A DNA stretch of 64,000 nucleotides from assembly GCF_963678635.1 (NCBI RefSeq), contig NC_087068.1, positions 13,953,872 to 14,017,871 of the forward strand. Reading direction: 5' to 3'. The notes beneath the pieces were generated by a model. That model ran no database searches. It worked only from the letters and a program-made list of their open reading frames with translations, and was not told where the DNA came from. The stretch is from Symsagittifera roscoffensis. Its lineage: Eukaryota > Xenacoelomorpha > Acoela > Convolutidae. Shown here in pieces: positions 15,711 to 28,800 of the stretch (positions are counted from its first letter, which is position 1; the number at the start of each line of letters is the position of its first letter). The translations under genes and the position numbers were made by a program.

Positions 15711-16439
15711 TAAGACAATTGTTGACTCCAGTTGATACATACTAAAAGTTTTTAAAGAGGACCTTCACTTGCTAAGACATGTTGACTCCATTTGATAGAT
15801 ACTAAAATTTTCAAAGAGGTATTTATTTGCTAAGACAAATGTCGACTCCATTTGATAGATACTAAAGTTTTCAAAGAGAACCCTCATTTGCTAAGACAAG
15901 TGTTGACTCCATTTGATACATACTAAATGTTTTTAAAGAGGACCTTCACTTGCTAGGACATGTTGACTCCATTTGATAGATACTAAAGTTTTTAAAGAGG
16001 TTTTTATGTGCTAAGACAAATGTTGACTCCATTTGATAGATACTAATGTTTTCAAAGAGGTAATTATTTGCTAAGACAAATGTTGACTCCATTTGATACA
16101 TACTAAAAGTTTTCAAAGAGGAACTTTAATTGCTAAAACAATTGTTGACTCCATTTGATACATACTAAAAGTTTTCAAAGAGGTATTTATTTGCTAAGAC
16201 AAATGTTGAATCCATTCGATAGATACTAATGTTTTCAAAGAGGTAATTATTTGCTAAGACAAATGTTGACTCTATTTGATACATACTAAAAGTTTTCAAA
16301 GAGGACTTTTATTTGCTGAGACAATTGTTGACTCCAGTTGATACATACTAAAAGTTTTTAAAGAGGACCTTCACTTGCTAAGACATGTTGACTCCATTTG
16401 ATAGGTACTAAAGTTTTCAAAGAGGTAGTTATTTGCTAA

Positions 16440-17643
16440 GACAATTGTTGACTCCAGTTGATACATACTAAAAGTTTTTAAAGAGGACCTTCACTTGCTA
16501 AGACATGTTAACTCCATTTGATAGATACTAAAGTTTTCAAAGAGGTATTTATTTGCTAAGACAAATGTTGACTCCATTTGTTAGATCCTAAAGTTTTCAA
16601 AGAGAACCCTCATTTGCTAAGACAAGTGTTGACTCCATTTGATACATACTAAAAGTTTTTAAAGGGGACCTTCGCTTGCTAAGACATGTTGACTCCATTT
16701 GATAGATACTAAAGTTTTCAACGAGGTAATTATTTGCTAAGACAAATGTTGACTCCATTTGATAGATACTAATGTTTTCAAAGAGGTAATTATTTGCTAA
16801 AACAAATGTTGACTCTATTTGATACATACTAAAAGTTTTCAAAGAGGACTTTTATTTGCTAAGACAATTGTTGACTCCAGTTGATACATACTAAAAGTTT
16901 TTAAAGAGGACCTTCACTTGCTAAGACATGTTGACTACATTTGATAGCAACTAAAATTTTCAAAGAGGTATTTATTTGCTAAGACAAATGTTGACTCCAT
17001 TTGATAGATACTAATGTTTTCAAAGAGGTATTTATTTGCTAAGACAATTGTTGACTCCAGTTGATACATACTAAAAGTTTTTAAAGAGGACCTTCACTTG
17101 CTAAGACATGTTAACTCCATTTGATATATACTAAAGTTTTCAAAGAGGTATTTATTTGCTAAGTCAAATGTTGACTCAATTTGTTAGATACTAAAGTTTT
17201 CAAAGAGAACCCTCATTTGCTAAGACAAGTGTTGACTCCATTTGATACATACTAAAAGTTTTTAAGGGGGACCTTCGCTTGCTAAGACATGTTGACTCCA
17301 TTTGATAGATACTAAAGTTTTCAACGAGGTAATTATTTGCTAAGACAAATGTTGACTCCATTTGATAGATACTAATGTTTTCAAAGAGGTAATTCTTTGC
17401 TAAGACAAATGTTGACTCTATTTGATACACACTAAAAGTTTTCATAGAGGACTTTTATTTGCTAAGACAATTGTTGACTCCCGTTGATACATACTAAAAG
17501 TTTTTAAAGAGGACCTTCACTTGCTAAGATATGTTGACTACATTTCATAGCTACTAAAATTTTCAGAGAGGTATTTATTTGCTAAGACAAATGTTGACTC
17601 CATTTGATAGATACTAATGTTTTCAAAGAGGTAGTTATTTGCT
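16440..17643. repeat. 603-bp higher-order repeat, two copies
   Basis: A ten-monomer block occurs twice at an offset of about 603 bp. Shared private variants include the rare ACTACATTTGATAGC monomer near 16930 and its partner near 17533, and the CTTCGCTTGC variant near 16670 and 17275. The copies differ at several positions, so they are older than the 3.2-kb duplication. Confidence 0.7.
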
Positions 17644-17699
17644 GAGACAAATGTTGACTCCATTTGATGCATACTAAAAGTTTTCAAGGAGGACTTTTA

Positions 17700-20600
17700 T
17701 TTGCTAAGACAATTGTTTACTCCAGTTGATACATACTAAAAGTTTTTAAAGAGGACCTTCACTTGCTAAGACATGTTGACTCCATTTGGTAGATACTAAA
17801 GGTTTCAAAGAGGTATTTATTTGCTAAGATAATTGTTGACTCCAGTTGATACATACTAAAAGTTTTTAAAGAGGACCTTCACTTGCTAAGACATGTTGAC
17901 TCCATTTGATAGATACTAAAGTTTTCAAAGTGAACCCTCATTTGCTAAGACAAGTGTTGACCACATTTGATACATACTAAAAGTTTTTAAAGAGGACCTT
18001 CACTTGCTAAGACATGTTGACTCCATTTGATAGATACTAAAGTTTTCAAAGAGGTTTTTATTTGCTAAGACAAATGTTGACTCCATTTGATAGATACTAA
18101 TGTTTTCAAAGAGGTAATTATTTGCTAAGACAAATGTTGACTCCATTTGATACATACTAAAAGTTTTCAAAGAGGACTTTTATTTGCTAAGACAAGTGTT
18201 GACTCCAAATGATACATACTAAAAGTTTTTAAAGAGGACCTTCACTTGCTAAGACATGTTGACTCCATTTGATAGATACTAAAATTTTCAAAGAGGTATT
18301 TATTTGCTAAGACAAATGTTGACTCCATTTGATAGATACTAAAGTTTTCAAAGAGAACCCTCATTTTCTAAGACAAGTGTTGACTCCAATTGATACATAC
18401 TAAAAAGTTTTAAAGAGGACCTTTACTTGCTAAGACATGTTGACTCCATTTGATAGCTACTAAAGTTTTCAACGAGGTATTTATTTGCTAAGACAAATAT
18501 TGACTCCATCTGATAGATACTAATGTTTTCAAAGAGGTAATTATTTGCTAAGACAAATGTTGACTCCATTTGATGCATACTAAAAATTTTCAAAGATGAC
18601 TTTTATTTGCTAAGACAATTGTTGACTCGAGTTGATACATCCTAAAAGTTTTTAGAGAGGACCTTCACTTGCTAAGACATGTTGACTCCATTTGGTAGAT
18701 ACTAAAGGTTTCAAAGAGGTATTTATTTGCTAAGATAATTGTTGACTCCAGTTGATACATACTAAAAGTTTTTAAAGAGGACCTTCACTTGCTAAGACAT
18801 GTTGACTCCATTTGATAGATACTAAAGTTTTCAAAGTGAACCCTCATTTGCTAAGACAAGTGTTGACCACATTTGATACATACTAAAAGTTTTTAAAGAG
18901 GACCTTCACTTGCTAAGACATGTTGACTCCATTTGATAGATACTAAAGTTTTCAAAGAGGTTTTTATTTGCTAAGACAAATGTTGACTCCATTTGATAGA
19001 TACTAATGTTTTCAAAGAGGTAATTATTTGCTAAGACAAATGTTGACTCCATTTGATACATACTAAAAGTTTTCAAAGAGGACTTTTATTTGCTAAGACA
19101 AGTGTTGACTCCAAATGATACATACTAAAAGTTTTTAAAGAGGACCTTCACTTGCTAAGACATGTTGACTCCATTTGATAGATACTAAAATTTTCAAAGA
19201 GGTATTTATTTGCTAAGACAAATGTTGACTCCATTTGATAGATACTAAAGTTTTCAAAGAGAACCCTCATTTGCTAAGACAAGTGTTGACTCCAATTGAT
19301 ACATACTAAAAAGTTTTAAAGAGGACCTTCACTTGCTAAGACATGTTGACTCCATTTGATAGCTACTAAAGTTTTCAACGAGGTATTTATTTGCTAAGAC
19401 AAATGTTGACTCCATCTGATAGATACTAATGTTTTCAAAGAGGTAATTATTTGCTAAGACAAATGTTGACTCCATTTGATGCATACTAAAAATTTTCAAA
19501 GAGGACTTTTATTTGCTAAGACAATTGTTGACTCGAGTTGATACATCCTAAAAGTTTTTAGAGAGGACCTTCATTTGCTAAGACATGTTGACTCCGTTTG
19601 ATAGATACTAAAATTTTCAAAGAGGTATTTATTTGCTAAGACAAATGTTGACTCCATTTGATAGATACTAAAGTTTTCAAAGAGAACCCTCATTTGCTAA
19701 GACAAGTGTTGACTCCATTTGATACAAACTAAAAGTTTCGAAGAAGACCTTCATTTGCTAAGACAAATATTGACTCCATGTGATACATACTAAAAATTTT
19801 CAAAGAGGAACTTTAATTGCTAAAACAATTGTTGACTCCATTTGATACATACTAAAAGTTTTCAAAGAGGACCTTCATTTGCTAAGACAAATGTTGACTC
19901 CTTTTGATACATACTAAAAGTTTTCGGAGAGGACTTTCATTGGTTAAGACAAATGTTGACTCCATTTGATACATACTAAAAGTTTTTAAAGAGGACCTTC
20001 TCTTGCTAAGACATGTTGACTCCATTTGATACATACTAAAAGTTTTCAAAGAGGACTTTTATTTGCTAAGACAAGTGTTGACTCCAAATGATACATACTA
20101 AAAGTTTTTAAAGAGGACCTTCACTTGCTAAGACATGTTGACTCCATTTGATAGATACTAAAATTTTCAAAGAGGTATTTATTTGCTAAGACAAATGTTG
20201 ACTCCATTTGATAGATACTAAAGTTTTCAAAGAGAACCCTCATTTGCTAAGACAAGTGTTGACTCCAATTGATACATACTAAAAAGTTTTAAAGAGGACC
20301 TTCACTTGCTAAGACATGTTGACTCCATTTGATAGCTACTAAAGTTTTCAACGAGGTATTTATTTGCTAAGACAAATGTTGACTCCATCTGATAGATACT
20401 AATGTTTTCAAAGAGGTAATTATTTGCTAAGACAAATGTTGACTCCATTTGATGCATACTAAAAATTTTCAAAGAGGACTTTTATTTGCTAAGACAATTG
20501 TTGACTCGAGTTGATACATCCTAAAAGTTTTTAGAGAGGACCTTCATTTGCTAAGACATGTTGACTCCGTTTGATAGATACTAAAATTTTCAAAGAGGTA

Positions 20601-21010
20601 TTTATTTGCTAAGACAAATGTTGACTCCATTTGATAGATACTAAAGTTTTCAAAGAGAACCCTCATTTGCTAAGACAAGTGTTGACTCCATTTGATACAA
20701 ACTAAAAGTTTCGAAGAAGACCTTCATTTGCTAAGACAAATATTGACTCCATGTGATACATACTAAAAATTTTCAAAGAGGAACTTTAATTGCTAAAACA
20801 ATTGTTGACTCCATTTGATACATACTAAAAGTTTTCAAAGAGGACCTTCATTTGCTAAGACAAATGTTGACTCCTTTTGATACATACTAAAAGTTTTCGG
20901 AGAGGACTTTCATTGGTTAAGACAAATGTTGACTCCATTTGATACATACTAAAAGTTTTTAAAGAGGACCTTCTCTTGCTAAGACATGTTGACTCCATTT
21001 GATAGATACT
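17700..21010. repeat. 906/973-bp higher-order repeats
   Basis: A block repeats first at a 906-bp offset (TTTGGTAGATAC at 17785 and 18691; ACTCGAGTTG at 18625 and 19531) and then at a 973-bp offset (ACTCGAGTTG at 19531 and 20504; TTTCGGAGAGGACTTTC at 19922 and 20895). The change of period means the two duplications had different breakpoints within the same local family of monomers. Confidence 0.8.
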
Positions 21011-24000
21011 AAAGTTTTCAAAGAGGTATTTATTTGCTAAGACAAATGTTGACTCCATTTGATAGATACAAATGTTTTCAAAGAGGTAATTATTTGCTAA
21101 GACAAATGTTGACTCCATTTTATACATACTTAAAGTTTTCAAAGAGGACTTTTATTTGCTAAGACAATTGTTGACTCCAGCTGATACATACTAAAAGTTT
21201 TTTGAAAGAGGACCTTCACTTGATAAGACATGTTGACTCCATTTGATAGATACTAAAGTTTTCAAAGAGGTAATTATTTGCTAGGACAAATGTTGACTCC
21301 ATTTGATACATACAAAAAGTTTTCGGAGAGGACCTTCATTCGCTAAGACAAATTTTGACTCCATTTGATACATACTAAAAGTTTTCAAAGAGGACCTTTA
21401 TTTGCTAAGACAAAGGTTGACTCCATTTGATACATACTAAAAGTTTTTAAAGAGGACCTTCACTTGCTAAGACATGTTGACTCCATTTGATAGATACAAA
21501 AGTTTTCAAAGAGGTATTTATTTGCTAAGACAAATTTTGACTCCATTTGATACATACTAAAAGTTTTCAAAGAGGACCTTCGTTTGCTAAGACAAATGTT
21601 GACTCCATTTCATTCATACTAAAAGTTTTCAAAGAGGACCTTCATTTGCTAAGACAAATGTTGACTCCATTTGATACATACTAAAAAAATTCATTGAGGA
21701 CCTTCATTCGCTAAGACAAATGTTCACTCCATTTGATACATACTAAAAGTTTTCAAAGAGAACCTTTATTTGCTAAGACAAATGTTGACTCCTTTTGATA
21801 CATACTAAAAGTTTTCAAATAAGACTTTTATTTGCTAAGACAATTGTTGACTCCATTTGATAGATACTAAAGTTTTCAAAGAGAACCCTCATTTGCTAAG
21901 ACAAGTGTTGACTCTATTTGATACATACTAAAAGTTTCCAAAGAAGACCTTCATTTGCTCAGACAAATATTGACTCCATTTGATACATACTAAAAAGTTT
22001 CATTGAGGACCTTCATTTGCTAAGACAATTGTTGATTCCATTTGATACATACTAAAAGTTTTCAAAGAGGACCTTCAATTGCTAAGACAATTGTTGAATC
22101 CATTCGATACATACTAAAAGTTTTCGAAGGGGACCTTCATTTGCTAAAACAAATGTTGACTCCATTTGATACATCCTAAAAGTTTTCAAAGATAACCTTC
22201 ATTTGCTGAGCCAAATTTTGACTCCAATTGATACTTACTAAAAGATTTCAAAGAGGAACTTTATTTGCTAAGACAAATTTTGACTGCATTTGATACATAC
22301 TAAGAGTTTTCGAAGAGGACCTTCAATTGCTAAGACAATTGTTGACTCCATTTGATACATACTAAAAGTTTTCAAAGGGGACTTTCATTTGCTAAGACAA
22401 ATGTTGACTCCATTTGATACATACTAAAAGTTTTCAAATAGGAACTTCATTTGCTAAGACAAACTTTGACTCCACTTGATACTTAATAAAAGTTTTCAAA
22501 GAGGATCTTTTTTTGCTAAGAGAAATGTTGACTCCATTTGATACATACTAAAAGTTTTCAAAGAGGACTTTTATTTGCTAAGACAAATGTTGACTCCATT
22601 TGATACATACTAAAAGTTTTCAAAGAGGACTTTTATATGCTAAGACAATTGTTGACACCATTTGATGCATATACTAAAAATTTTTAAAGCGGACCTTCAT
22701 TTGCTAAGACAAATGTTGACTCCACTTGATACTTACTAAAAGTTTTCAAAGAGGACCTTTTTTTGCTAAGACAAATGTTGACTCCATTTGATACATATTA
22801 AAAGTTTTCGAAGAGGACCTTTAATTGCTAAGACAATTGTTGACACCTTTTGATACATATGATAAAATTTTTTAAAGAGGACCTTCATTTGCTAAGACAA
22901 ATGTTGACTCCAGTTGATACTTACTAAAAGTTTTCAAAGATTACCTTTTTTTGCTAAGTCAAATGTTGACTCCATTTGATACATACTAAAAGTTTTCAAA
23001 GAGGACCTTTATTTGCTAAAACAAATGTTGACTCCATTTGATACATACTAAAAGTTTTCAAAGAGGACTTTTATTTGCTAAGACAATTGTTGACACCATT
23101 TGATACATATACTAAAAATTTTTAAAGAGGACCTTTTTTTGCTAAGACAAATGTTGACTCCATTTGATACATACTAAAAATTTTCAAAGAGGACCTTTAT
23201 TTGCTAAGACAAATATTGACTCCATTTGATACATACTAAAAGTTTTCAAAGAGACTTTTATTTGCTAAGACAATTGTTGACACCATTTGGTACATATACT
23301 AAAATTTTTAAAGAGGACCTTCATTTGCTAAGGCAGATGTTGACTCCATTTGATACACACTAAAAAAAATTTCAAAGAGGACCTTTATTTGCTAAAACAA
23401 TTGTGGACTCCATTTGATACATACTAAGAGTTTTCAAAGAGGACTTTCATTTGCTAAGACAAATGTTGACTCCATTTGATACATACTAAAAATTTTCAAA
23501 GAGGACCCTCTTTTGCTAAGACAAGTGTTGACTCCATTTGATACATACTAAAAGTTTTCAATGAGGACTTTTATTTGCTAAGACAATTGTTGACTCCATT
23601 TGATAGATACTAAAAGTTTTCAATGAAAACTTTTATTTGCTAAGACAATTGTTGACTCCATTTGATAGATACTAAAGTTTTCAAAGAGAACCCTCATTTG
23701 CTAAAACAATTGTTGACTCCATTTGATACATACTAAAAGTTGTCAAAGAGGACCTTTATTTGCTAAGACAATTGTTGACTCCATTTGATACAAACTAAAA
23801 GTTTTCAAAGAGGACTTTTATTTGCAAAGACAATTGTTGACTCCATTTGATAGATACTAAAATTTTCAAAGAGGACCCTCTTTTGCTAAGACAAGTGTTG
23901 ACTCCATTTGATACATACTAAAAGTTTTCAATGAGGACTTTTATTTGCTAAGACAATTGTTGACTCCATTTGATAGATACTAAAAGTTTTCAATGAAAAC

Positions 24001-25254
24001 TTTTATTTGCTAAGACAATTGTTGACTCCATTTGATAGATACTAAAGTTTTCAAAGAGAACCCTCATTTGCTAAGACAAGTGTTGACTCCATTTGATACA
24101 TACTAAAAGTTTTCAAAAAAGACGTTCATTTGCTAAGACAAATATTGACTCCATTTGATACATACCAAAAAGTTTCATTGAGGACCTTCATTCTTTAAGA
24201 CAATTGTTGACTCCATTTGATACATACTAAAAGTTTTCAAAGAGGACCTTCAATTGCTAAGACAATTGTTGACTCCATTTGATACATACTAAAAGTTTTC
24301 AAAGGGGACCTTCATTTGATAAGACAAATGTTGACTCCATTTGATACACACTAAAAGTTTTCAAAGTGGACCTTCATTTGATAAGACAAATTTTGACACC
24401 ACTTGATACTTACTAAAAGTTTTCAAAGGGGACCTTTTTTGGTAAGACAAATGTTGAGTCCATTTGATACATACTAAGAGTTTTCAAAGAGGACCTTCAA
24501 TTGCTAAGACAATTGTTAACTCCATTTGATACATACTAAAAGTTTTCAAAGGGGACCTTCATTTGATAAGACAAATGTTGACTCCATTTGATACACACTA
24601 AAAGTTTTCAAAGAGGACCTTCATTTGCTAAGACAAATTTTGACACCACTTGATACTTTCTAAAAGTTTTCAAAGTGGACCTTTATTTGCTAAGACAAAT
24701 GTTGACTCCATTTGATACATATTAAGAGTTTTCAAAGAGGACTTTCATTTGCTAAGACAATTGTTGACTCCATTTGATACATGCTAAAAATTTTTAAAGA
24801 AGACCTTCATTTGCTAAGACAAATGTTGACTCCATTTGATACATACTAAAAATTTTCATAGTGGACCTTTATTTGCTAAAACAATTGTTGGCTCCATTTG
24901 ATACATACTACTAGTTTTCAAAGAGGACCTTTATTTGCTACGACAAATGTTGACACCATTTAATGCATACTAAAAGTTTTCAAAGAGGACTTTTATTTGC
25001 TAAGACAATTGTTGACTCCATTTGATAGATACTAAAGTTTTCAAAGAGGACCCTCATTTGCTAAGACAAGTGTTGACTCCATTTGATACATACTAAAAGT
25101 TTTCAAAGAAGATCTTCATTTGCTAAGACAAATATTGACTCCATTTGATACATGCTAAAAGTTTTCAAAGAGGACCTTTATTTGCTAAGACAAATGTTGA
25201 CTCCATTTGATACATACTAAAAGTTTTCAAAGAGGACCTTCATTTGCTAAGACA

Positions 25255-25510
25255 TACAACCTTGTATATACATACAATTTATTTTAAAGAGGCCAATTGA
25301 TCTTTTTTGCCGTTCTAGAATGAAAAACGCTGTTGAAGCAGTTGAGCTGATCACGAGTCGGTGTAGAAAAATGTGTTTCCGTATGGTTCCGCAAGAAGCA
25401 TGGTCTGAAACATAAACCCAAGAGTCATTGTTCCCCTTGATTAACTAGTTTTGGGTCATTTTGATCAAAACACTTTACTGAAAGTTATTATAAGGAAATA
25501 TTTAATTTGT
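25255..25510. repeat. Satellite spacer, copy 1
   Basis: A 256-bp non-satellite insert bounded on both sides by satellite monomers. It begins TACAACCTTG after GCTAAGACA and ends just before a GAGGGGACC monomer. It is about as AT-rich as its surroundings but holds more complex sequence (GATCACGAGTCGGTGTAG, GGTTCCGCAAGAAGCATGG). I see no open frame, tRNA boxes or known RNA motif. Three near-identical copies follow. Confidence 0.9.
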
Positions 25511-26402
25511 GAGGGGACCTTTTTTCGCTAAGACAAATGTTGAGTCCATTTGATAAATACTAAGAGTTTTCAAAGAGGACCTTCAATTGCTAAGACAATT
25601 GTTGACTCCATTTGATACATACTAAAAGTTTTCAATGGGGACCTTCATTCGCTAAGACAATTGTTAACTCCATTTGATACATACTAAAAGTTTTCAAAGG
25701 GGACCTTCATTTGATAAGACAAATGTTGACTCCATTTGATACACACTAAAAGTTTTCAAAGAGGACCTTCATTTGCTAAGACAAATTTTGACACCACTTG
25801 ATACTTTCTAAAAGTTTTCAAAGTGGACCTTTATTTGCTAAGACAAATGTTGACTCCATTTGATACATATTAAGAGTTTTCAAAGAGGACTTTCATTTGC
25901 TAAGACAATTGTTGACTCCATTTGATACATGCTAAAAATTTTTAAAGAAGACCTTCATTTGCTAAGACAAATGTTGACTCCATTTGATACATACTAAAAA
26001 TTTTCATAGTGGACCTTTATTTGCTAAAACAATTGTTGGCTCCATTTGATACATACTAAAAGTTTTCAAAGAGGACCTTTATTTGCTACGACAAATATTG
26101 ACTCCATTTAATGCATACTAAAAGTTTTCAAAGAGGACTTTTATTTGCTAAGACAATTGTTGACTCCATTTGATAGATACTAAAGTTTTCAAAGAGGACC
26201 CTCATTTGCTAAGACAAGTGTTGACTCCATTTGATACATACTAAAAGTTTTCAAAGAAGATCTTCATTTGCTAAGACAAATATTGACTCCATTTGATACA
26301 TACTAAAAGTTTTCAAAGAGGACCTTTATTTGCTAAGACAACTGTTGACTCCATTTGATACATACTAAAAGTTTTCAAAGAGGACCTTCATTTGCTAAGA
26401 CA
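25511..26402. repeat. Satellite block between spacers 1 and 2
   Basis: About 14 monomers of the same 59-62 bp family. The order of variants matches 24428-25254 (both begin with GAGTCCATTTGATA-type monomers), so this block plus its spacer is one higher-order unit of about 1148 bp. Confidence 0.95.
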
Positions 26403-26676
26403 TACAACCTTGACAACCGCTTCTTTAAAATAAATACATACAATTTATTTTAAAGAAGCCAATTGATCTTCTTTGCCGTTCTAGAATGAAAAACGCTGTT
26501 GAAGCAGTTGAGCTGATCACGAGTCGGTGTAGAAAAATGTGTTTCCGTATGGTTCCACAAGAAGCATGGTCTGAAACATAACCCCAAGAGTCATTGTTCT
26601 CCTTGATTAACTAGTTTTGGGTCATTTTGATCAAAACACTTTACTGAAAGTTATTATAAGGAAATATTTAATTTGT
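26403..26676. repeat. Satellite spacer, copy 2
   Basis: Second copy of the spacer, 274 bp. Its left edge differs from the others: ACCTTGACAACCGCTTC replaces the ACCTTGTATATAC start, adding about 18 bp. The remainder is almost identical to copy 1. Confidence 0.9.
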
Positions 26677-27692
26677 GAGGGGACCTTTTTTTGCTAAGAC
26701 AAATGTTGAGTCCATTTGATACATACTAAGAGTTTTCAAAGAGGACCTTCAATTGCTAAGACAATTGTTGACTCCATTTGCTACATACTAAAAGTTTTCA
26801 AAGGGGACCTTCATTTGATAAGACAAATGTTGACTTTATTTGATACACACTAAAAGTTTTCAAAGAGGACCTTCATTTGCTAAGACAAATTTTGACACCA
26901 CTTGATACTTACTAAAAGTTTTCAAAGTGGACCTTTATTTGCTAAGACAAATGTTGACTCCATTTGATACATATTAAGAGTTTTCAAAGAAGACTTTCAT
27001 TTGCTAAGACAAATGTTGACTCCATTTGATACATGCTAAAAATTTTTAAAGAAGACCTTCATTTGCTAAGACAAATGTTGACTCCATTTGATACATACTA
27101 AAAAATTTCAAAGTGGACCTTTATTTGCTAAAACAATTGTTGGCTCCATTTGATACATACTAAAAGTTTTCAAAGAGGACCTTTATTTGCTAAGACAAAT
27201 GTTGACTCCATTTGATACATACTAAAAAATTTCAAAGTGGACCTTTATTTGCTAAGACAAATGTTGACTCCATTTGATACATGCTAAAAAATTTTAAAGA
27301 AGACCTTCATTTGCTAAGACAAATGTTGACTCCATTTGATACATGCTAAAAATTTTTAAAGAAGACCTTCATTTGCTAAGACAAATGTTGACTCCATTTG
27401 ATACATACTAAAAGTTTTCAAAGAGGACTTTTATTTGCTAAGACAATTGTTGACTCCATTTGATAGATACAAAAGTTTTCAAAGAGGACCCTCATTTGCT
27501 AAGACAAGTGTTGACTCCATTTGATACATACTAAAAGTTTTCAAAGAAGATCTTCATTTGCTAAGACCAATATTGACTCCATTTGATACATACTAAAAGT
27601 TTTCAAAGAGGACCTTTATTTGCTAAGACAACTGTTGACTCCATTTGATACATACTAAAAGTTTTCAAAGAGGACCTTCATTTGCTAAGACA
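26677..27692. repeat. Satellite block between spacers 2 and 3
   Basis: About 16-17 monomers in the same order as 25511-26402, with two additional GCTAAAAATTTTTAAAGAAG monomers near 27290-27360 that account for most of the longer period (1290 bp from spacer to spacer). Confidence 0.95.
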
Positions 27693-27948
27693 TACAACCT
27701 TGTATATACATACAATTTATTTTAAAGAAGCCAATTGATCTTTTTTGCCGTTCTAGAATGAAAAACGCTGTTGAAGCAGTTGAGCTGATCACGAGTCGGT
27801 GTAGAAAAATGTGTTTCCGTATGGTTCCACAAGAAGCATGGTCTGAAACATAAACCCAAGAGTCATTGTTCCCCTTGATTAACTAGTTTTGGGTCATTTT
27901 GATCAAAACACTTTACTGAAAGTTATTATAAGGAAATATTTAATTTGT
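27693..27948. repeat. Satellite spacer, copy 3
   Basis: Third spacer copy, 256 bp, same boundaries as copy 1 (GACA-TACAACC on the left, TTTGT-GAGGGGACC on the right). Confidence 0.9.
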
Positions 27949-28345
27949 GAGGGGACCTTTTTTTGCTAAGACAAATGTTGAGTCCATTTGATACATACTA
28001 AGAGTTTTCAAAGAGGACCTTCAATTGCTAAGACAATTATTGACTCCATTTGATACATACTAAAAGTTTTCAAAGGGGACCTTCATTTGATAAGACAAAT
28101 GTTGACTCCATTTGATACACACTAAAAGTTTTCAAAGAGGACCTTCATTTGCTAAGACAAATTTTGACACCACTTGATACTTACTAAAAGTTTTCAAAGT
28201 GGACCTTTATTTGCTAAGACAAATGTTGACTCCATTTGATACATATTAAGAGTTTTCAAAGAGGACCTTTATTTGCTACGACAAATGTTGACTCCATTTA
28301 ATGCATACTAAAAGTTTTCAAAGAGGACTTTTATTTGCTAAGACA
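27949..28345. repeat. Last satellite block
   Basis: Six to seven monomers, a shortened version of the two previous blocks. This is the right end of the array in this window; no further monomers are seen to 64000. Confidence 0.95.
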
Positions 28346-28598
28346 TACAACCTTGTATATACATACAATTTATTTTAAAGAAGCCAATTGATCTTTTTTG
28401 ACGTTCTAGAATGAAAAACGCTGTTGAAGCAGTTGAGCTGATCACGAGTCGGTGTAGAAAAATGTGTTTCCGTATGGTTCCACAAGAAGCATGGTCTGAA
28501 ACATAAACCCAAGAGTCATTGTTCCCCTTGATTAACTAGTTTTGGGTCATTTTGATCAAAACACTTTACTGAAAGTTATTATAAGGAAATATTTAATT
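28346..28598. repeat. Spacer copy 4, at the array boundary
   Basis: Fourth copy of the spacer. Unlike copies 1-3 it is not followed by satellite but runs into unique flank. After GGAAATATTTAATT it reads CTACAGAGACAATTTGTGAG, whereas copies 1-3 read TTTAATTTGTGAGGGG. Copies 1-3 therefore look like flank sequence lacking a short segment and rejoined to satellite. This copy probably represents the ancestral edge. Confidence 0.85.
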
Positions 28599-28638
28599 CT
28601 ACAGAGACAATTTGTGAGAACACACAATACGTAACAAG

Positions 28639-28800
28639 ACTGCTCGTATCAGGGCAAAACGCTGAAGATTCTGACAAAATTTTAAATTCTATGAGTTTTT
28701 TTCTTCTGAAAATCATACCCCCCCCCCCACGCTGCGCTGCGCATACATCCGGGCTAGAGGTATAACGCTTGTGAATCAATATAACCCCACCTATTGTTCC
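28639..28800 (+). repeat. Dispersed repeat family B, copy 1
   Basis: Begins with CTGCTCGTATCAGGGC and continues with AACGCTGAAGATTCTGAC. The same block occurs at 41617, 49448, 50183, 53948 and 60044 on either strand. It is followed here by GAAAATCATACC and a run of eleven C at 28718-28728. No coding potential is evident. A non-autonomous mobile element is the likely source; its ends are not resolved. Confidence 0.7.

Larger units (their letters stand above)
1..25254. repeat. Large satellite array, 59-62 bp monomers
   Basis: Uninterrupted tandem array that begins before the window. The commonest monomer is 62 bp (core TTCAAAGAGGACCTTCATTT, then GCTAAGACAAATGTTGACTC, then CATTTGATACATACTAAAAG). 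A second type is 60 bp, reads TAGATACTAAAG with GAGGTATTTATT, and a third has lost two bases (GACATGTTG for GACAAATGTTG). At about 61 bp per unit this block holds roughly 410 copies. Every monomer carries CATTTG, CAAATG and a second CATTTG, giving a six-base dyad (CATTTG-CTAAGA-CAAATG) and three CANNTG sites. Monomer types recur in fixed orders of four (~240 bp) and five (~302 bp), so the array evolves as higher-order repeats. The short open frames on the minus strand are products of the 60-bp period, not genes. Confidence 0.98.

Noticed and set aside
1652-21142. Eight minus-strand open frames of 60-95 codons with a repeating YQMESTFVLANK-type peptide
   Set aside because: They lie wholly in satellite; the 60-bp monomers happen to keep one frame open for three to five units. 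Neighbouring 61- and 62-bp monomers break the frame, and no start or splice context recurs.
1-25254. CRISPR-like array of regular repeats
   Set aside because: Units are contiguous with no unique spacers, the window is eukaryotic, and repeat divergence is that of a satellite.
28346-28598. Spacer as an snRNA or spliced-leader RNA gene
   Set aside because: No Sm-type site with flanking stems, no Pol III boxes and no conserved splice-donor hairpin could be identified by eye.
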